DNA of 64,000 nt from Pseudomonas viridiflava (GCF_001642795.1 NZ_LKEH01000023.1:193-64192); one strand, 5' to 3'. Positions 18,507-28,227 are shown, counted from the stretch's first letter. The notes: a model not told the origin generated them from the letters alone. Translations and numbers: made by a program.

Positions 18507-19829
18507 TTGAACCAAAATTGGCATGGCACGCTGATACGCCACATGTTGTTGCTGGTGACCGCCTGCCTGCTGGTCGGCCTGATCAGCGGACAGTATGGCT
18601 GGAGCCTGTCCATCGGACTGGGCCTGTATCTGGCCTGGACCCTCAAGCAACTGCTGCGCCTGCACGAGTGGCTGAGCAGCCACAAGGCTGACGAACCGCC
18701 ACCGGATGGCTACGGCCTGTGGGGCGAAGTCTTCGACAGCATCTATCACCTGCAACGCCGCGACCAGCGTGTCAGAGGCCGTCTGCAGGCCGTGATCGAC
18801 CGAGTCCAGGAATCCACCGCTGCCCTCAAGGACGCGGTGATCATGCTCGACAGCGAGGGCAATCTGGAGTGGTGGAACCGCGCCTCCGAAACGCTGCTGG
18901 GTCTCAAGACGCCGCAGGACAGCGGCCAGCCGGTGACCAATCTGGTGCGTCACCCGCGCTTCAAGGAATACTTCGCGCAAGGCAACTACGCCGAGCCGCT
19001 GGAAATTCCCTCGCCCACCAACGATCACTTGCGCATACAGCTGCTGATTACCCGTTACGGCAACAACGAACACCTGATGCTGGTGCGTGATGTCACCCGC
19101 ATCCACCAGCTGGAGCAGATGCGCAAGGACTTCGTCGCCAACGTCTCCCATGAATTGCGCACACCGCTGACGGTCATCTTCGGCTACCTGGAAACCCTGC
19201 TCGATAACGTGGATGAAGTGAATCCACGCTGGGTGCGGGCGCTGCAGCAGATGCACCAGCAGGGTGGGCGCATGCAGACGCTGCTCAACGACTTGCTGCT
19301 GCTGGCCAAGCTCGAAGCCACTGATTACCCGTCGGACAATCACCCGGTGGTCGTCAGCAACCTGCTCAAGACCATCAAGGCCGACGCCAACGCGCTGTCA
19401 GGCAGCAAGAATCAGCAGATCAGCCTCAGCATCGAAAGCGAGATGCGGCTCAAGGGCAGCGAAACCGAGCTGCGCAGTGCGTTTTCCAACCTGATCTTCA
19501 ACGCCGTCAAGTACACGCCTGCAGAAGGCACTATCCGCATCCGCTGGTGGACAGACGAGCGTGGCGCGCACCTGAGTGTGCAGGATTCGGGAATCGGCAT
19601 CGACACCAAGCATCTGCCGCGTCTGACCGAGCGCTTCTACCGGGTCGACACCAGCCGTGCGTCGAATACTGGCGGCACAGGGCTGGGGCTGGCGATCGTC
19701 AAGCACGTGCTGCTGCGTCATCGCGGCACCCTTGAAATCAACAGCGTGCCGAACAAGGGCAGCGTTTTCACCTGCCATTTTGCCACCAGCCAGATGTCCA
19801 AACCCGAAAGCGACGACTCAGACTACTAG
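18507..19829 (+). CDS. phoR: Phosphate regulon sensor histidine kinase PhoR
   Basis: A 440-residue membrane kinase, normal in length. Residues ~10-50 form two close membrane helices (MLLLVTACLLVGLISG; SLSIGLGLYLAWTL), then a PAS domain (~95-200), the HisKA domain with H215 in FVANVSHELRTPLTV, and the ATPase domain (NLIFNAVKYTP, DSGIGI, GGTGLGLAIVKHVL). The start is a TTG at 18507 with AAGGATTT upstream. PhoR lacks a large periplasmic part and reads phosphate through Pst-PhoU. Confidence 0.94.
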   Translation: MNQNWHGTLIRHMLLLVTACLLVGLISGQYGWSLSIGLGLYLAWTLKQLLRLHEWLSSHKADEPPPDGYGLWGEVFDSIYHLQRRDQRVRGRLQAVIDRVQESTAALKDAVIMLDSEGNLEWWNRASETLLGLKTPQDSGQPVTNLVRHPRFKEYFAQGNYAEPLEIPSPTNDHLRIQLLITRYGNNEHLMLVRDVTRIHQLEQMRKDFVANVSHELRTPLTVIFGYLETLLDNVDEVNPRWVRALQQMHQQGGRMQTLLNDLLLLAKLEATDYPSDNHPVVVSNLLKTIKADANALSGSKNQQISLSIESEMRLKGSETELRSAFSNLIFNAVKYTPAEGTIRIRWWTDERGAHLSVQDSGIGIDTKHLPRLTERFYRVDTSRASNTGGTGLGLAIVKHVLLRHRGTLEINSVPNKGSVFTCHFATSQMSKPESDDSDY

Positions 19830-19928
19830 GCAATCGCTTGTACAGCCGCTACATTGCCAGGTTAATGGCGCTTTTTCGGCGCAGCATCACCTCTTATTCT
19901 GTTAGAACGGACCCCGTAAAACCCCACC

Positions 19929-21269
19929 ATGGACCCTTCCCCTAGTTTCAACCTGTCTTCACTCTTTGCCGACTTCGGCATGATTCTTTTTGCGCTGTTC
20001 CTGGTTCTGCTCAACGGTTTCTTCGTTGCGGCGGAATTTGCCATGGTCAAACTGCGTTCCACGCGGGTCGAGGCGATTGCCGACAAGAACGGCTGGCGCG
20101 GACACATCCTGCGCAAGGTACACGGCCAGCTCGACGCCTACCTGTCGGCCTGTCAGCTGGGTATCACCCTCGCCTCTCTGGGGCTTGGCTGGGTCGGTGA
20201 GCCGGCCTTCGCTCACCTGCTGGAGCCGCTGCTCAGTGCGATGGGCGTCGATACGCCGGAACTGGTCAAAGGTATTTCGTTCTTCACTGCCTTCTTCATC
20301 ATTTCGTACCTGCACATCGTGATCGGTGAGCTGGCCCCCAAATCCTGGGCGATCCGCAAGCCGGAGCTGCTGTCGCTTTGGACTGCTGCGCCGCTGTACC
20401 TGTTCTACTGGCTCATGTACCCGGCGATCTACCTGCTCAACGCCAGCGCCAACGCGATTCTGCGCATTGCCGGCCAGGGCGAACCCGGCCCGCATCACGA
20501 ACACAGTTACAGCCGCGACGAACTGAAACTGATTCTGCACTCCAGCCGCGGCCAGGACCCCAGCGACCAAGGCATGCGCGTGCTGGCCTCTGCCGTGGAA
20601 ATGGGCGAGCTGGAAGTCGTGGACTGGGCCAACTCCCGCGAGGACATGGTGACGCTGGATTTCAACGCACCGCTCAAGGAAATTCTCGCGCTGTTCCGTC
20701 GCCACAAATTCAGTCGTTACCCGGTATACGACGCCGAACGCGGCGAGTTCGTCGGTCTTTTGCACATCAAGGATCTGCTGTTGGAACTGGCGGATCTGGA
20801 CCACCTTCCCGAATCGTTCAACCTCGCCGAGCTGACCCGCCCGCTGGAACGCGTTTCCCGGCACATGCCGCTGTCACAACTGCTTGAGCAGTTCCGCAAG
20901 GGCGGCGCGCACTTTGCCGTGGTCGAAGAAGCCGACGGCAAGATCATCGGCTACCTGACCATGGAAGACGTGCTGGAGGTGCTGGTCGGCGACATTCAGG
21001 ACGAACACCGCAAGGTTGAACGGGGCATCCTGGCCTATCAGCCGGGCAAGCTGCTGGTGCGGGGCGACACGCCGCTGTTCAAGATCGAGCGTCTGCTGGG
21101 CATCGACCTGGATCACATCGAAGCCGAAACCCTGGCAGGCCTGATCTACGAAACCCTCAAGCGGGTGCCGGAAGAAGAAGAGCAGATGGAAGTCGAAGGC
21201 CTGCGCATCATCATCAAAAAGATGAAAGGCCCCAAGATCGTCCTGGCCAAGGTGCTGAAACTGGATTGA
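19929..21269 (+). CDS. CNNM/CorC-HlyC type membrane protein with CBS pair
   Basis: A 446-residue protein of the hemolysin C/CorC family. The N-terminal DUF21 (CNNM) membrane domain covers residues ~15-195 (FALFLVLLNGFFVAAEFAMVKLRSTRVE). A CBS pair follows at ~215-340 (PVYDAERGEFVGLLHIKDLL; GYLTMEDVLEVLVGDIQDE), and the C-terminal CorC_HlyC domain is at ~355-440. Such proteins are linked to Mg/Co efflux. The old name hemolysin is not a good guide. It follows phoR by 99 bp. Confidence 0.88.
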   Translation: MDPSPSFNLSSLFADFGMILFALFLVLLNGFFVAAEFAMVKLRSTRVEAIADKNGWRGHILRKVHGQLDAYLSACQLGITLASLGLGWVGEPAFAHLLEPLLSAMGVDTPELVKGISFFTAFFIISYLHIVIGELAPKSWAIRKPELLSLWTAAPLYLFYWLMYPAIYLLNASANAILRIAGQGEPGPHHEHSYSRDELKLILHSSRGQDPSDQGMRVLASAVEMGELEVVDWANSREDMVTLDFNAPLKEILALFRRHKFSRYPVYDAERGEFVGLLHIKDLLLELADLDHLPESFNLAELTRPLERVSRHMPLSQLLEQFRKGGAHFAVVEEADGKIIGYLTMEDVLEVLVGDIQDEHRKVERGILAYQPGKLLVRGDTPLFKIERLLGIDLDHIEAETLAGLIYETLKRVPEEEEQMEVEGLRIIIKKMKGPKIVLAKVLKLD

Positions 21270-21289
21270 GGCGGGCTTCGCCAGTCCTT

Positions 21290-21590
21290 GATTGATCGTG
21301 CCCATCGCTCCGCTTGGGCACGATCGGGTACAGATGCCAGCCCTCACACTGATCGTTCCTCACGCTCTGCGTGGGAATGCCTCCCAGGACGCTCCGCGTC
21401 CGCTCTGGAATGTGGCGCAGATGTGTGCCCAAGCTCCAGCGTTATCCACGTCATGCGCTCGGCTTACTGAATCCGCAATCCGTGCCATTTGCGACGCGGA
21501 GCGTCACGGGATGCATGCCAACGCGGAGCGATGGGCACGATCAGTATCGGGAATGATCGTTCCGCACGGAGCGTGGGCACGATCAGGGTG
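21290..21590. repeat. Cluster of short intergenic repeats
   Basis: This 300 bp gap has no gene. It holds several related palindromic units: GATCGTGCCCATCGCTCCG (21294) and its inverse GCGGAGCGATGGGCACGATC (21523-21542), GATCGTTCCTCACGCTCTGC (21351), GACGCTCCGCGTC (21389) and its inverse GACGCGGAGCGTC (21499), and GATCGTTCCGCACGGAGCGT (21555). Copies of the same family are at 54550-54670. I recall such units being widely dispersed in P. syringae genomes. Confidence 0.7.
21294..21325 (+). terminator. Palindrome after the CorC/HlyC gene, part of a repeat cluster
   Basis: GATCGTGCCCA pairs perfectly with TGGGCACGATC across a ten-base loop, 25 bases beyond the CorC-type stop. It could terminate transcription but also belongs to the repeat family described for 21290-21590. 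Confidence 0.55.
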
Positions 21591-21599
21591 AGCTTCAGA

Positions 21600-22520
21600 C
21601 TAATTCCCGCCCACCGCAAAGTTGGGCAGGCTCTGCACAGGCTGGGCGAATTCGTAGGGGATGGAGACCAGTTCATGGCCGGTGTTGCGCTGCACGACGA
21701 AGTGCAGGTGCGGCCCGGTGCTGTTGCCGGTATTGCCGGAGCGCGCCAGTGGACTGCCCACCCTCACCCGCTGCCCTTCATTGACGCTCACCGAACCCTG
21801 CATCAAATGCAGGTAGACGCCCATGGTGCCGTCGTCATGCAGGATGCGCACGAAGTTGCCCGAGGCATTCGAACCCCGGCCTGACTGGCTGTTCTCGATC
21901 TTGATCACCGTGCCGCCACGCGCCGCGATGATCGGCGTGCCTTCGGGCATGGCGATGTCCATTGCGTAGCGTCCTTTGACACCGAAGTGGCTGTACTTGC
22001 CATTCGGCCCCTGGGTCAGGCGAAACGGGCCGCCGATCCAGGGCAGCGGATAACGATAGGACTGCGCCATGCTGCGCGGGTCGCCCAGGGTCGAGGTCAA
22101 CATCGACGCGTAATTCATCGCCTTGTTCGCCACCTTGGGGCTCAACACCACCACACGCTCGTTGGTTCGTGCCGGGATCGTGCGGCGCAGGGTTGTCGAC
22201 GAGCCTGCCACGCCCAGCACGTTCGTCACGCTGGACAGTTTCAACTCGACTTCGACCGGCGCATACAAGTCGTTGCGCACGTAAAGGCTGTGTACGCCCC
22301 TGTCACGCCGGATGCTCAGGTGCACCTGCTGATCGATGCGCTCCACCATCCGGTCCCGGAACACCATCACGGACGCACCAGGCGAGGCGCGGTCCGAGAA
22401 TGAGACGACGCCATCGGCATCAGTGGTTTTATAGATCGTGATCGCCCAGGCCACAGGCGTGGCCAGGGTAAGGGCGATCAGGATCAGCAGGCGTTCGAGC
22501 ATCGGAAGGTTCGGGTTCAT
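21600..22520 (-). CDS. M23-family metallopeptidase with DUF4124-like N-terminus
   Basis: A 306-residue exported peptidase, probably a cell-wall endopeptidase. After a signal peptide (LLILIALTLATPVAWA) comes a DUF4124-like stretch (TIYKTTDADGVVSFSDRA). The LytM/M23 domain covers residues ~170-290, with H in YSHFG, D in YAMDIAMPEGTPI and the H-x-H pair in GPHLHFVV. The start is unsure: ATG 22520 or 22502; neither has a strong ribosome site. It corresponds in position to a core gene that follows the CorC-type gene in other pseudomonads. The large toxin-like gene lies 120 bp upstream on the same strand. Confidence 0.85.
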   Translation of the reverse strand: MNPNLPMLERLLILIALTLATPVAWAITIYKTTDADGVVSFSDRASPGASVMVFRDRMVERIDQQVHLSIRRDRGVHSLYVRNDLYAPVEVELKLSSVTNVLGVAGSSTTLRRTIPARTNERVVVLSPKVANKAMNYASMLTSTLGDPRSMAQSYRYPLPWIGGPFRLTQGPNGKYSHFGVKGRYAMDIAMPEGTPIIAARGGTVIKIENSQSGRGSNASGNFVRILHDDGTMGVYLHLMQGSVSVNEGQRVRVGSPLARSGNTGNSTGPHLHFVVQRNTGHELVSIPYEFAQPVQSLPNFAVGGN

Positions 22521-22640
22521 GGGCAATGGATGCCAAGCCTAGCAGCGTTAAGGCCCGAACAGCACTCAACGGTATCAATCGGCAACAGACCGCACGTCAA
22601 AAACTGCACGTCAGAAAGCCTGCGAGACGCTCAAAGCGCA

Positions 22641-25600
22641 TCAGCCCGGCGCGTAATCCTTCATGTACGTCACCGAAAACAGCGCATCGGGAAAGTCGAG
22701 TTTCAGACGCGGCAAGACAAATCCACCGCATGACCGGCAGGTATCGAGCACCGTAAAGAACTTGATGTGGACCAGCGGGGTGGACGCCATGTCTTGCTTG
22801 ATGATCGTCGCGATCAGGCGCTCGGAATCCACGTGACGAGAGAACTCCCTGACCACAAGGTGGTTTGCATCGCGCACCACCGGCAGGCTGGTGAACGTCG
22901 GGTCAGGCTCACGACCCGCCATACGGGCACGAGCGTCGCGAAAGATCACGCCATCGATGACGCGCTCGCTGCCTTCGGCCATGTCGAGTTGCAGCCTCAG
23001 GTCCTTGGCGCGCTGACCGCCGGACAGCGCGTAATACACGATTCGCTCTCCCGACTCGGTATGAATGTGCGCAAACGCAAGGTTGGCACCTTTGATCTGC
23101 CCGAGAACAGTCTTCGCCGCCTTGGGCGTGACCACACTCTGCAAATTCAACGCCTCCCACTTGGCCTTCGAGCCCTGCACCGGCAGAAGTTTATTGAGCA
23201 CCTCCACAATGTGCTGTTGCTCGGGCAGGCTTCGTTCAGCAACTTTCCTGAAGTCGGGAACGCTGGCCTTGACCAGATCGACGAATTTTTTCTGGATCTC
23301 CTCACCCGACAACACGTTACGACCAATGGCCAGTAACTCGTTCTTCTCGCCATTCGCCTTGCACCATTGCGCATAGTCGTCATAGCTGTGGATGGCCTTG
23401 TCCCAGGAAAGATTCCACGCAGCCCTTTCCGACTCGTCCAGCAGATCAAACAGCAGACGGGCGATGTTTTCCTGATCCGTCACGGCATTCGGTCGCTCGC
23501 GAAACACTCGATACTGCTCCGAAACCCGAATGAACTCATTGATCTCGTCTGCCGCTTCAACACGGGCAAACCTGAGTTCCGTGCCGCCTTCGGTTGGCGT
23601 GAAGGCCTTGTAGAACACACCGCTATCAGGTTCGATAAAAATCCAGTCTTTGTCGTCAATTTGCAGCCTGACACCGCGCAACGTGCGGGCATCGTTCACA
23701 CCTGAAGCCACAGGTCCAAGTTCGATCACCGGGATATTCTGATAGATCCACACGGCGTCACCATGGGGAATGTTCGCCGGAAGACCCAACACACCATCCT
23801 GGGCCAGCGCCCCCTCCAGCGCAGGCAGGTACTCGGGCGCTTCAGGCAAAGAGAGATGCGCAAGCTCCTGTTCCGAAAGCGGACTGACGACCTTGCCGCT
23901 GGACGCTGACGTGGTTGCGGTGACCTCGGCCGGCTCGGCCCATTTGCAGAATTTGCCCTCATTGACGAAAACATCGATGCCCGACTCGTCATCCGCACGC
24001 GCGGAAAGCCTGGCCAGCGTGAACTCACGGGCATCCATGGCCTGGCTGGGGTACTTGCCGGTTCGTGTCGGAGACGTCGAGCCTGCAGGAACCGGCTCGG
24101 GAACCGGGGTGGCAAGCCTGATCCCCGTGGCGCAGACAACCGGCTCCAGATCACGACGAACCCGGCACAAATTTTCCACTTCCTCCAGAGTGCCCGATGC
24201 CGTGGAGAGCTTTTCAACCGCCCGTTTGCGCAGCGCGGCATCCGGCGCGCCGGAGTCCAGGTGATAGACCTGACCGTCGACCAGAATGTCGTACTCCCCT
24301 TCGGCCCTTTCAATGCTACTTACACTGGACGCGCGGTCGATGCGCACCTCATGAAAACCATCAGCCCTGGAAGTGATCGGCACGACAGCCGGATAGCGAT
24401 CAGGACCTGTCCCGTCAGCAGCCGATATCGACGACAGCTCAAGGCGCTCGCCCTGCGACACAGGCGTGAGTGTCTTGCCGAAAACACGGTCATAGTCCGG
24501 ATCTAGCAACCTGAAATCAGGTGCCTCCGGGCGGCCGATGTTCCTGACAGCCACAGCCGGGCGGCCATCCACCGCTGCATGGCTGTCCGACGCCACACGC
24601 AGAGGCTGCCAGGGGCGCTCGACACTGTCGAGCACCCGGTACATGCCCTTGTCGAAACCGAAAACACTTTCAACCACCGCTCGCGATGACAATACGGTTT
24701 TCAGCGAGGGCGACACGTGCAACAGCGCCGACCAGCCAAGCCCGCTCAGTTTCACACCGGCCTTGCCCAGGTCACGCAACACCGCCAGACCGCTTTGCTC
24801 TGCAAGACCCGCCAGCAGTCGACCGAGCGCCTTGCCTGTCAGCCGAGTGATCGACAACACACTCAGCTCTCCGGCCCGCATCATGATACGAGCGGTTGCG
24901 CCTGCAAACTGCCCTAGCGGGACAAGGGCGAATACCCCATCCAGCACGCACCCGACGACCACCCCGGCGGAATGCTCGCCCGCCCGCAGGTCCTGAATGC
25001 ACCCATAGAACGGAATAAGAAACCGCGCAGCGGTATCGGCATACTCACGCTCCTTCGCCCAGATATGCTCCCAGGGGGTTTCGTGTGAATGCTCGGTGTT
25101 GCTCTGCTCCAGAAACCGGGCAAGCAGGTGCGTGGCAGCGTTACCGGCCAGCGCGTCGATTCGGGTCTGTTCATCGGTATCCGGCAGATAAACCAGCTTC
25201 GCCGAGGGAATCAGCGTTCCTTGCAACGGAGTATGTGGAACCGTGGAGCTGCGCGATACCGTGCCCGTGAGGTACGCGTCGCTGTCCATGGGCAGCAACG
25301 GCGTGGTTCTGGCTGCTTCGATACGTTGTTGGTGGGCTTCGCGCCGACGCAGCGCCTCAGGAATCGAAACATGGCCAGACCAGGTCACGCCCTCGACCGA
25401 ATACGTGAACGACTGGCTGACCTCGCGCACCACGCCGCACGCGGGAATCAGCTCGAAAAAGCATTCTTTTACCGAGTGGCCCTCGAAGTCATTGAGGTGA
25501 TCGCCCTCCTGGCAGCGGACAAAGATGCCCTGAGTGCCCTCTTGCGCCTCGAAGCGGACGCGACTGACCTCGCAGGTCGAAGCCGACAGTTTCGCCCGAA

Positions 25601-27872
25601 GGTCGGGCTGCGCCTCGGACAACAGCCTTTTGATGACTTCGGTTTCGGCACTCACCAGCGATTCGCTGAACGTCTTGAAAGCAATGGCATAGGCCTGCGC
25701 AACGGTCGGCGTGCCGGAGAGGTAGACCTCTCCCATCATGACCAACTGGATGACGGTAGCCTGGGGTTGACCCACTGAGGTCAGGCGATCAATGGAATAG
25801 GAGGCGGCGACCGTAAATCCACAATTCTGCAGGACCGGCCAATGGTCGATATTTGCGGCCTGCTCCCATAGCCATTCCGGCACGTCCGCCTCGGTGAGCA
25901 TTTGCGCTGCCAGAGCCTTGCGGTCGGGCGGTTTGATTGCCAACAAACGGTTCAATTCCTGAGCGTGCAATTGCTGCTGTGTCTGCAAATAGCTCAGGGC
26001 CTGAGCAACCTGTGCGGCGGATGCCTGTTGAAGACCCTCACTGGCTGCTCCTTCAACTGCACCATGCGCCGTGGCGTAGCGCCAGGCAGGCAGGGTCAGC
26101 GTTGTTGCCCAGAGCGCCTGAACCCCGGGATCCTCGGACTCGGCCAACTCTGCGCTGACCTTGATCAGCTCATCGTAAGACGTGATGACCGCCAGCCCCG
26201 GCGTCATCGCCTCGACCAGCGCGACGCCATGAAGCAAGGCAACGCTCTGCAGGGATCGTCCGTACTGCAAATGATCGGGTACGCCGTCTACCAACAGTTC
26301 GGGCATCGTTTCGCGCAATAACAGGTAATGCAGCAGGTCGACCGTGCTCGGTGATGCACCGGGCTGCCTGTTCCGTATCAGGCCCCGGACTTTCTCTCTC
26401 AGTTGCACATGGCTGTAGTCCAGCACCCAACCGCGTCCAATGAAGGTTTCCAGAGATTCGCCATCGGCTTCTGGAGCGCCCAGGAAAAAGTCGATGATCG
26501 AACGCCCGACCAGTGCCTGAGTGATGCGGGGAGAAGCCTGCTCTCCGGGATGCGCGCCGTACCAGCCCATGGCCTCGAGCAAGGGCGCCACGGCGGACTG
26601 AAACTGCACGGTATGGGTCAGCGCATGCCAGGTTTGCTGGGGTGACAAGCGAAGCGTGCGGCCTGCTTCGTTTGAATCGCAAAGCAGTTCGATGCCCATT
26701 TGAGAGAACAGGTAGTCCGCATTGTGCATCGGACTCCAGGTATCCAGCGGCGGGACGACCTGACTGTTCAGAGTATGAGCAGTGGGTAAGGCTTCGTCCG
26801 GTTCGATGCTCGTTTCAAGTGCCGGCATCAGTAACAGCGAAGCAAGCATCATGGCTGGCCCGAACGCCAGGTTCCAGTGCTCGAATCGAAGCCTGATGGC
26901 CAGCGACAGCGCCCGCATGGCGGGCGCTTGTTCTGCGCTGGCGATTGCAGGCACCAGCCAGTGCTCGTTATCGGGGTTCACCACATAGGCCGCCAGCTTG
27001 CGCAGGTATTCAATCCGGGTCGGCAATGACATATGCGTGCCCGCATCGATCTGCAGGCCGCCAAGGGTCGGTTCGCTGTGCTCGACGCTGGTCAACACGT
27101 CCATGCAGACGGACCAGCCACCTGGCGTTGCGAGCAGCGGATTCAGCCAGTCGGATAATGTCCGGTCGCGATAGATATCCGCCGGTATCAGGGTTGAGAA
27201 GGTGTCGCAGAACAGCCTCAAGGCATCAGGCACGTCGCCGTCGGATTCCCGCGCATGCCGTACCGCCAGGCCGTTATAGAGCGACTCTGCCGAGCAGTGC
27301 TCGACCCACTCGGCGACCGGCACCAGACGAGCGCCGCGCTTGAACTGCACCATCCACAGACGCAAATCTTCCGGGATGGGTGTAAGCAGCTCACCCAACG
27401 CTGAATAGCCCGATTTTCCAGGCACAGCCGCAGCGCCCCAGAACGGCAGTGACTTGAACACATAGTGTTCCAGTTGCGCCTTGGCCGCTTCGCCAGTGAC
27501 CGTCGATTCGTTCAGCCAGGCAATACGGGCGTAGAACTGATGCATGTGCCAGGGGCTGACACCGGCCTCCTCCACGCCCAAGGCATTCGCGTAGAGTTTA
27601 CGGGCTTTGGCGCTGCGATACAGGAGTGACAGTCTGTGTTCCTGCTCAGCATCTGCTGCAGCCAGATCGCGTGTCGAGAACCGGATGTCCTCGCCCAGCA
27701 GGTGAATCAGCACCCGCCTGACGATCCGAAACTGATCTTCTGGCAGAACGATGCCATCCGTGATGTAGGACGCCGAATCGCTGGATGCACCCAGCGCACG
27801 TTCGATGGCGAGAAGCAGTTGGTTGGCGTCGATCGCCAGGATGTCGGGGGATTGGAACGATGTGGATAACAT
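22641..27872 (-). CDS. Large putative polymorphic toxin with C-terminal deaminase-type domain
   Basis: A 1743-residue protein I do not recognise as a whole. No signal peptide, RHS, PAAR or filamentous haemagglutinin repeat is visible. Residues 1-~860 are mostly helical. Residues ~950-1070 hold a hydrophobic, glycine-rich segment (FLIPFYGCIQDLRAGEHSAG; GCVLDGVFALVPLGQFAGAT) that could insert in a membrane and resembles the middle of large Pseudomonas 'dermonecrotic toxin'-type proteins. The last ~150 residues look like a zinc deaminase of polymorphic toxins (BURPS668_1122-like): a beta hairpin (AFAHIHTESGERIVYYALSG), then D1682-S-E1684 and C1712-RS-C1715, spaced as the [HCD]xE and CxxC motifs. 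Most likely it deaminates a nucleic acid base. It sits between core genes, with no immunity gene nearby. The start ATG 27872 lacks a clear Shine-Dalgarno. Confidence 0.7.
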   Translation of the reverse strand: MLSTSFQSPDILAIDANQLLLAIERALGASSDSASYITDGIVLPEDQFRIVRRVLIHLLGEDIRFSTRDLAAADAEQEHRLSLLYRSAKARKLYANALGVEEAGVSPWHMHQFYARIAWLNESTVTGEAAKAQLEHYVFKSLPFWGAAAVPGKSGYSALGELLTPIPEDLRLWMVQFKRGARLVPVAEWVEHCSAESLYNGLAVRHARESDGDVPDALRLFCDTFSTLIPADIYRDRTLSDWLNPLLATPGGWSVCMDVLTSVEHSEPTLGGLQIDAGTHMSLPTRIEYLRKLAAYVVNPDNEHWLVPAIASAEQAPAMRALSLAIRLRFEHWNLAFGPAMMLASLLLMPALETSIEPDEALPTAHTLNSQVVPPLDTWSPMHNADYLFSQMGIELLCDSNEAGRTLRLSPQQTWHALTHTVQFQSAVAPLLEAMGWYGAHPGEQASPRITQALVGRSIIDFFLGAPEADGESLETFIGRGWVLDYSHVQLREKVRGLIRNRQPGASPSTVDLLHYLLLRETMPELLVDGVPDHLQYGRSLQSVALLHGVALVEAMTPGLAVITSYDELIKVSAELAESEDPGVQALWATTLTLPAWRYATAHGAVEGAASEGLQQASAAQVAQALSYLQTQQQLHAQELNRLLAIKPPDRKALAAQMLTEADVPEWLWEQAANIDHWPVLQNCGFTVAASYSIDRLTSVGQPQATVIQLVMMGEVYLSGTPTVAQAYAIAFKTFSESLVSAETEVIKRLLSEAQPDLRAKLSASTCEVSRVRFEAQEGTQGIFVRCQEGDHLNDFEGHSVKECFFELIPACGVVREVSQSFTYSVEGVTWSGHVSIPEALRRREAHQQRIEAARTTPLLPMDSDAYLTGTVSRSSTVPHTPLQGTLIPSAKLVYLPDTDEQTRIDALAGNAATHLLARFLEQSNTEHSHETPWEHIWAKEREYADTAARFLIPFYGCIQDLRAGEHSAGVVVGCVLDGVFALVPLGQFAGATARIMMRAGELSVLSITRLTGKALGRLLAGLAEQSGLAVLRDLGKAGVKLSGLGWSALLHVSPSLKTVLSSRAVVESVFGFDKGMYRVLDSVERPWQPLRVASDSHAAVDGRPAVAVRNIGRPEAPDFRLLDPDYDRVFGKTLTPVSQGERLELSSISAADGTGPDRYPAVVPITSRADGFHEVRIDRASSVSSIERAEGEYDILVDGQVYHLDSGAPDAALRKRAVEKLSTASGTLEEVENLCRVRRDLEPVVCATGIRLATPVPEPVPAGSTSPTRTGKYPSQAMDAREFTLARLSARADDESGIDVFVNEGKFCKWAEPAEVTATTSASSGKVVSPLSEQELAHLSLPEAPEYLPALEGALAQDGVLGLPANIPHGDAVWIYQNIPVIELGPVASGVNDARTLRGVRLQIDDKDWIFIEPDSGVFYKAFTPTEGGTELRFARVEAADEINEFIRVSEQYRVFRERPNAVTDQENIARLLFDLLDESERAAWNLSWDKAIHSYDDYAQWCKANGEKNELLAIGRNVLSGEEIQKKFVDLVKASVPDFRKVAERSLPEQQHIVEVLNKLLPVQGSKAKWEALNLQSVVTPKAAKTVLGQIKGANLAFAHIHTESGERIVYYALSGGQRAKDLRLQLDMAEGSERVIDGVIFRDARARMAGREPDPTFTSLPVVRDANHLVVREFSRHVDSERLIATIIKQDMASTPLVHIKFFTVLDTCRSCGGFVLPRLKLDFPDALFSVTYMKDYAPG

Positions 27873-27878
27873 TCAGTG

Positions 27879-27918
27879 ATTTTCCAGTAGCCTCACGAAC
27901 GGTGAGGGACTGGAAAAA
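27879..27918 (-). promoter_or_regulatory. Long hairpin immediately upstream of the toxin start
   Basis: TTTTCCAGT-ag-CCTCAC pairs with GTGAGG-g-ACTGGAAAA across a five-base loop (15 paired bases each side). On the minus strand it ends about seven bases before ATG 27872, where a ribosome site would lie. It could block translation, stop transcription, or be a remnant of an insertion. Confidence 0.6.
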
Positions 27919-28202
27919 CTAAATAGAACCTGCAGGTTCCGGGAAAGCAGACGGCTCGACTGTATGGGCGAGAAAGCTCATCCCGACCTATCGGACGTCA
28001 AACACACGGGTGTGGGCGTTATCTTCCAGCGGTAACAGCAGCCTCTATCAAACACCTGGCTTCTGGAGAAGCGCTGAAATCTGCTTCTGCCCGCAGGGCG
28101 TGGGAGCTCTCGGAGGTTACGACGGCAGCGATGGGCTGCGCAGCGGCCCTTGAGTGCATCTGAAACACCGCGTGTACAGGTTTTGCTGCCGGTTCCCGGC
28201 AG

Positions 28203-28227
28203 ATCGCCGGCAAGCCGCCTCCCACAG
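28203..28227. repeat. REP-type unit, single copy
   Basis: Twenty-five bases identical to the right arm of the inverted pair at 40602-40689 (core GCCGGCAAGCCGCCTCCCAC). It is a repetitive extragenic palindrome unit of the kind common in Pseudomonas. Confidence 0.8.

Noticed and set aside
28019..28225. 68-codon minus-strand frame upstream of the toxin gene, considered as an immunity gene
   Set aside because: No ribosome site, runs into a REP unit, and has no protein-like pattern.
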